A DNA stretch of 40,721 nt from a bacterium (GTDB lineage Bacteria > Patescibacteriota > Dojkabacteria > JAKAPS01 > JAJZLI01). The position numbers and the translations under genes were made by a program. The notes beneath the pieces were generated by a model, which saw only the letters and a program-made list of their open reading frames with translations, had not been told where the DNA came from and searched no databases. The stretch spans positions 1-40,721 of the forward strand of contig JAJZWL010000007.1 of the NCBI GenBank assembly GCA_021846685.1, read 5' to 3'. Positions 35,840 through 40,721 of this stretch are shown one piece after another (the first letter of the stretch is position 1; each line of letters starts with the position of its first letter).

Positions 35840-38017
35840 ATGCTAAACTTTGGTATAACAATGGGAAGAAAGAAAAAATCTGCAATTGAAAAAAGCTTAG
35901 CCACTAAAAAGGGGCCTAAATTTGAAGGACAAGATACATATATAATTATAGGTATAATCCTTCTTATATTATCCTTACTCTCCTTTGCTGGGGTTTTTAT
36001 ACATATAAATGCTTTAAAATTTCTATATATTATACTTGGAGAGGGAATTATAGTTTTTGCAATATTCTCCTTCTTATTATCTTTAAGATTTTTAGGTACT
36101 AAAATAAAATTTAATACAATTTCTTCAATTATAGGGTTGTTTATATTTATAGTATCAATACTTTCATTTATAAATTTAATTTACTCACAAAGTATTTCTT
36201 TCATACTATCATCTCATGGTAAGGCTGGCGGAGCAGTAGGATATATCGTTTCTGAATATCTTCGATCAGAATTAACCAGGGTTGGATCTATAATTATACT
36301 TATCCCAATTATTATAATCTCCTTAATGATGTCTCTATCATTTTCATTTTTAGAATCTATAAGAAAAATAAAAGAATCTATAAATTATGTGTTTGAAAGA
36401 ATACAGGAATTATCTTCAAAAGAACCTAAACAAGAAAAGAAAGAAGATAATAATGATAATATTCAAAAAATAGAATTTGAAGTAACAGGAAAAAATGATG
36501 ACACAATGGTAGGATCTTTATCAGGAAAGAATACCCTTTTAAAGAAAAATCCTTTAAAGAGAAAAACAGAGATTGAAACCATTCGTTTTGATAATTGGGA
36601 ACTACCTTCAATTAATTTTTTAAATGAGATAAAAAGAATAAATGTAGTTAATAATGATGATATAAAAAGAAATTCTGAAATTATAGAAAGAACATTAGAA
36701 AGTTTTAATATAGTATCTCGAGTTGTAGATATATCTATAGGTCCAGTGATTACAAGATATGCATTACAAATAAAAACAGGGACAAAAGTTTCAAAAATTA
36801 ATACACTATCAAGAGATATTGCTCTTGCACTAGCAGCTCCATCAGGTTCTGTTAGAATTGATGCTCCTATTCCTGGAACATCTTTAGTTGGAATAGAAAT
36901 GCCTAATCCTAAATCTCAAATTGTCTCATTTAAAAATTTAATAAATAGTTCTGAATTTAATGATCCTAGTAATAAAATCCCACTTGCTATGGGAGAAGAT
37001 GTTACAGGAGAAATAATTATAAAAGACTTATCTTCTATGCCTCATCTTTTAGTAGCAGGATCTACAGGATCTGGAAAAAGTATGTTGATAAATTCATTTT
37101 TATTAGGATTATTATATAAACATTCTCCAGATACATTAAAATTAATACTGGTAGATCCAAAACATGTAGAACTTTCAGTTTATAATGGGATCCCTCATTT
37201 ATTAACTCCAGTTATTACTGACATGAATAGTGTAAATAATGCACTTAAATGGTCATTAGTAGAAATGACAAGAAGATATGATCTATTAAAAAATGAAGGT
37301 GTACGGAATATAGATGGGTATAACGCAATAAAAGAAAAAGAAGATAAATTATCAAATATAATAATAGTAATTGATGAAATGGCTGATTTAATGCTTACAA
37401 AAGGAGTAGAAATTGAAAATTCTATTGTAAGATTAGCTCAAATGGCAAGAGCTGTAGGAATACATCTTATACTTGCTACTCAAAGACCTTCTGTAAATGT
37501 TATAACTGGGCTTATAAAAGCAAATATACCTGCAAGAATAGCACTTTCAGTATCTTCCTCTATAGATTCAAGAGTAATATTAGACCAAATGGGAGCGGAA
37601 ACACTACTAGGAAAGGGAGATATGTTGTTTAAGTCACCAGATTTAGGAAGAACAATAAGACTTCAAGGGCCATTAGTAACAGAAGAAGAAATATCAAGAG
37701 TTATTACATTTATATCTAAACAAGGAGTAGAATTCTCCTCCTATAATGAAGAAATTCTTAAACCTCAAAATCAAAGTTTACAAGATGATTCAGCACAAGG
37801 CTCATATGAGGATCCACTATTCCCTGATGCAGTAAGAGTTGTAGTTAATGCAAAAAGAGGATCTGCATCAATACTTCAATCAAAATTAAAAATAGGTTAT
37901 GCCAGAGCTGCTAGATTAATCTATGAATTAGAAAGTAATGGCGTAGTAGGACCTCAAGATGGATCCAAACCAAGAGAAGTATTAATTGATGATGCAGATA
38001 ACTTTTTATCAGAGTAA
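35840..38017 (+). CDS. ftsK: FtsK/SpoIIIE DNA translocase
   Basis: N-terminal TM segments; HLLVAGSTGSGKSMLINSFLLGLLYKHSPDTLKLILVDPKHVELSVYNGIPHLL; IIVIDEMADLM; LATQRPSVNVITGLIKANIPARIALSVSS; C-terminal winged-helix gamma domain. Confidence 0.97.
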   Translation: MLNFGITMGRKKKSAIEKSLATKKGPKFEGQDTYIIIGIILLILSLLSFAGVFIHINALKFLYIILGEGIIVFAIFSFLLSLRFLGTKIKFNTISSIIGLFIFIVSILSFINLIYSQSISFILSSHGKAGGAVGYIVSEYLRSELTRVGSIIILIPIIIISLMMSLSFSFLESIRKIKESINYVFERIQELSSKEPKQEKKEDNNDNIQKIEFEVTGKNDDTMVGSLSGKNTLLKKNPLKRKTEIETIRFDNWELPSINFLNEIKRINVVNNDDIKRNSEIIERTLESFNIVSRVVDISIGPVITRYALQIKTGTKVSKINTLSRDIALALAAPSGSVRIDAPIPGTSLVGIEMPNPKSQIVSFKNLINSSEFNDPSNKIPLAMGEDVTGEIIIKDLSSMPHLLVAGSTGSGKSMLINSFLLGLLYKHSPDTLKLILVDPKHVELSVYNGIPHLLTPVITDMNSVNNALKWSLVEMTRRYDLLKNEGVRNIDGYNAIKEKEDKLSNIIIVIDEMADLMLTKGVEIENSIVRLAQMARAVGIHLILATQRPSVNVITGLIKANIPARIALSVSSSIDSRVILDQMGAETLLGKGDMLFKSPDLGRTIRLQGPLVTEEEISRVITFISKQGVEFSSYNEEILKPQNQSLQDDSAQGSYEDPLFPDAVRVVVNAKRGSASILQSKLKIGYARAARLIYELESNGVVGPQDGSKPREVLIDDADNFLSE

Positions 38018-38752
38018 TGTTAAAATTTCAGGAATAGAATCAGTTACAACTATAGTATGTTCAAAGTGCCCTGATAAAGAGTGATCTTTAGTTCTGATCG
38101 TCCAACCATCAGCTTCTTCTATAATAGAATCTTTCCCCATATTTATCATACTCTCTATTGCTAAAGTCATGTTTTTTTGAAGTTTCATTCCTATACCTTT
38201 CTTTCCATATCCAAGAATAAAAGGATCTTCATGGAGTTTATATCCAATTCCATGCCCTGCAAGTTCTTTTACAACCGAAAAACCTTTTTCTATAACAGGG
38301 ATTTCCATTGCATGAGAAATATCTCCAGCGAAATTACCAGCTATAGCCATCTTTATACCTTCATCTCTAGATTTTCGTACTGTATTCAAAAAATCTGTTA
38401 CAGATTGATCTTTTTCTCCTACTTGAAAAGATATAGCAGCATCTGTATACAACCCTTTATATATAACTCCATAATCTAGAGATACTATATCTTTATTTTT
38501 TATTTTATAATCAGATGGAATTCCATGAACGACCTTATCATTTATACTAATACATAAGGATTTAGGAAATTTCTTGTAATGTAAAAATGCTGGAGTAACA
38601 CCATAACTTTCACATAAATCCATAGCAATATGATCAAGATCTTTCTCTGATACACCAGGTTTAGAATGAGATTTAAGATTAGCTAAAATTTTAGCTAAAA
38701 TTTTACCTCCTTTCCTCATGTACTCAATTTCAGTTTTACTTTTTGGATTCAT
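38009..38752 (-). CDS. map: Methionine aminopeptidase type I
   Basis: KTEIEYMRKGGKILAKIL; VVHGIPSDYKIKNKDIVSLDYGVIYKGLYTDAAISF; GHGIGYKLHEDPFI. Confidence 0.97.
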   Translation of the reverse strand: MNPKSKTEIEYMRKGGKILAKILANLKSHSKPGVSEKDLDHIAMDLCESYGVTPAFLHYKKFPKSLCISINDKVVHGIPSDYKIKNKDIVSLDYGVIYKGLYTDAAISFQVGEKDQSVTDFLNTVRKSRDEGIKMAIAGNFAGDISHAMEIPVIEKGFSVVKELAGHGIGYKLHEDPFILGYGKKGIGMKLQKNMTLAIESMINMGKDSIIEEADGWTIRTKDHSLSGHFEHTIVVTDSIPEILTLL

Positions 38753-39299
38753 TTTCTATTATTGATAAAATTGTTCTTAATATAACTTCCTTTGTATTAT
38801 TTGCATCAATTTGTATTAATTTTTCATTATAATACTCTCTAATATCTTTTATATTAGTAATGTAAGAATCAAGTCTTTTTTCTACACTTTTAAGACTTAA
38901 ATCATCTACCCTTGACTCAGTCTTACCCCTTGTTTTAATTCTTTCTAAAATATTATCTGTTTTAATGAGAAATTCAAAAATAAAAGACAATTCCTTACCA
39001 TTACTTTTAAGAAAATTATCTAAAATTATAGCTTGAGATAAGGTTCTTGGAAAAGCATCAAATAAAATATTTGGACTTTTAAAATTAATTTCTGTTAATA
39101 CTAACCTTGATATTATATCATCTGGAACCCATAATCCCTTACTCCAATATTTATTATACAGATCAATTCCTTCTTTAGACTTATCATTATACATATTCCT
39201 TAAAATTTTACCACCAGATATTGATACAAAATCATCACTTAGCATAAAAGCTTGAGTACCCTTCCCCGATCCAGATGGTCCTATAAAGCTTATAATCAT
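38736..39299 (-). CDS. adk: Adenylate kinase
   Basis: MIISFIGPSGSGKGTQAFMLSDDF; LFDAFPRTLSQAIIL; TRGKTESRVDD. Start at 39299 preferred to 39353. Confidence 0.92.
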   Translation of the reverse strand: MIISFIGPSGSGKGTQAFMLSDDFVSISGGKILRNMYNDKSKEGIDLYNKYWSKGLWVPDDIISRLVLTEINFKSPNILFDAFPRTLSQAIILDNFLKSNGKELSFIFEFLIKTDNILERIKTRGKTESRVDDLSLKSVEKRLDSYITNIKDIREYYNEKLIQIDANNTKEVILRTILSIIENESKK

Positions 39300-39340
39300 A
39301 ATATTTAAGTAATAATATAAAAATGATAAACTAAATATAA

Positions 39341-40441
39341 ATGAACATATCAAAAACAGCTAATATAAATATAGATAAATACCTCTTTTATATAATGTCA
39401 TTCATACTAAGTATATCTTTAATATTATCATATATTTGGTATTATTATAAATTTCATACACTTAATCTTTTATTAATGCTGTTTGAAACTATAATAATAT
39501 TACTATTATATTTTTTCGAATATCTATATAGAAAAAATAATAGTGAATTTATTAATATATTAAAATATATATCTTTTATTATCCTTTCAATCTTTATATA
39601 TTTTTATAAAAATCCATCTATATACCTAATTATGATTTTAATATTAATAATATATATTATTATCTATGAGAAAAATACCTATTTAACAAAAATATTATTT
39701 GCAGTAACCCTTTTAAGCTTTTACATAACATATATAATATCTAAAACACCTATTATTACATATTTAATATATTTAACTATTTATCTTGTAATTTTCTTTT
39801 TTTTATACCATTACAAAAAGAATTATTTAAAAAGAATTATTTATTTAAAAAATATAGAACATAAAAATAAAATAGAAATAGTTAAAAAACAAAAAAATAA
39901 TATCTCTGTTAGAAAAATGAGGAGAATAATAATATCTAATATAGAAGAGATTGCTAAAAGTTTTGAATATGAATATTTTTCTTATCAAACAAGCACATAT
40001 CTGAAAAATATATTTTTTGAAAATAATTTTGAAAATGAAGATCTACACTTTAGAATTGATATCACCAATATAGAGGAAGTTATTGAGGAGGTTATTGATG
40101 AATATAGAAAATATTATATCCTTAATGTAACTCTTGAAAGTACACTCGATAAAGAAAAATATGTGGTTACAGATAGAGAGAAATTTAAGAATTTAATAAG
40201 GTTAATTTTTGACTTTGGAAAAGAGAATAATATAAAAATCAAACTCTCAGTTTCAGGAAGTGATATTAAATCAGAATTTATATTTGATGATATAATTCTT
40301 AATTACATCCATAATAAAACTATTGCTGAAATTCAAAAACAAACATTATGGATAAGAATATTAGTAATAATAGCTAAAATCACTGGAAATACCTACAAAC
40401 GAGATACAAATAGCTTAATTTTAACTTTAAAAAAAATATAA
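39341..40441 (+). CDS. Membrane protein with degenerate histidine-kinase-like C-terminus
   Basis: About six TM segments, then MRRIIISNIEEIAKSFE..., VVTDREKFKNLIRLIFDFGKENNIKIKLSVSGSD resembling a DHp/HATPase N-box, without a clear catalytic G-box. Confidence 0.5.
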   Translation: MNISKTANINIDKYLFYIMSFILSISLILSYIWYYYKFHTLNLLLMLFETIIILLLYFFEYLYRKNNSEFINILKYISFIILSIFIYFYKNPSIYLIMILILIIYIIIYEKNTYLTKILFAVTLLSFYITYIISKTPIITYLIYLTIYLVIFFFLYHYKKNYLKRIIYLKNIEHKNKIEIVKKQKNNISVRKMRRIIISNIEEIAKSFEYEYFSYQTSTYLKNIFFENNFENEDLHFRIDITNIEEVIEEVIDEYRKYYILNVTLESTLDKEKYVVTDREKFKNLIRLIFDFGKENNIKIKLSVSGSDIKSEFIFDDIILNYIHNKTIAEIQKQTLWIRILVIIAKITGNTYKRDTNSLILTLKKI

Positions 40442-40448
40442 ATAAAAA

Positions 40449-40721
40449 ATGGAGATAAGAGAACTTTCATACAAAAAACAAGTCAAAAAAGATATCTTTA
40501 TTAATTTTATTATATCCTTAAGTATTATATTCATATTCCTAATATATTCTGAATTTATAGGTTTGAAATTTTCAATAATTAATATATCTTTGTCCTTATT
40601 AAGTTTAATAATACTATTAATTATTTATCATTTGATATTCAATAAAAAAAATATTTATAAAAATAATTTAATAGAAATTTTTTCTATATTTTATTTTTCT
40701 ATATTCTATGTATATATATTA
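40449..40721 (+). CDS. Membrane protein, truncated by the right edge
   Basis: MEIRELSYKKQVKKDIFINFIISLSIIFIFLIYSEFIGLKFSIINISLSLLSLIILLIIYHLIF..., open to the window end. Confidence 0.6.
   Translation, partial: MEIRELSYKKQVKKDIFINFIISLSIIFIFLIYSEFIGLKFSIINISLSLLSLIILLIIYHLIFNKKNIYKNNLIEIFSIFYFSIFYVYIL

Overview
AT-rich (~30% GC by eye) bacterial chromosomal window. Gene content and style (a CPR-type giant surface protein, FtsA-like gene followed by a baseplate-J-like gene, many lineage-specific small membrane proteins) suggest a Candidate Phyla Radiation/Patescibacteria-like genome; this is inference. TGA acts as a normal stop, so code 11 fits. Left part (1-4 kb): decayed defence/toxin-antitoxin territory with DUF4143-type AAA ATPases, a DUF3800 protein, an Mrr-like fragment, an AbrB/VapC module and an apparent IS remnant. 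4.0-15.1 kb: one giant secreted minus-strand protein (3700 aa). I count 30 kelch motifs in five blocks of six, with FN3-like modules spliced into propeller blades. 15-20.6 kb: an ATE-like (arginyl/leucyl-tRNA-protein transferase) protein, a NicO-like transporter, a hexokinase-fold kinase-like protein and an OGG1-type DNA glycosylase. 21.5-24.4 kb: BrnT/BrnA, YafQ/DinJ, a Phd antitoxin with a decayed PIN partner, and another AAA ATPase relic. 24.5-40.7 kb: mostly housekeeping genes (rpoD, metG, tatD, ftsA-like, cyclophilin, ftsK, map, adk), plus a 7TM protein next to an ATP-grasp/retropepsin fusion. A recurring regulatory pattern is TTGACA-N16-18-TATAAT-like promoters whose -10 box ends only 6-9 nt before the start codon. 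This predicts leaderless mRNAs and means several ORF-track starts are too far upstream. All family assignments are from motif recognition by eye; no database search was run.
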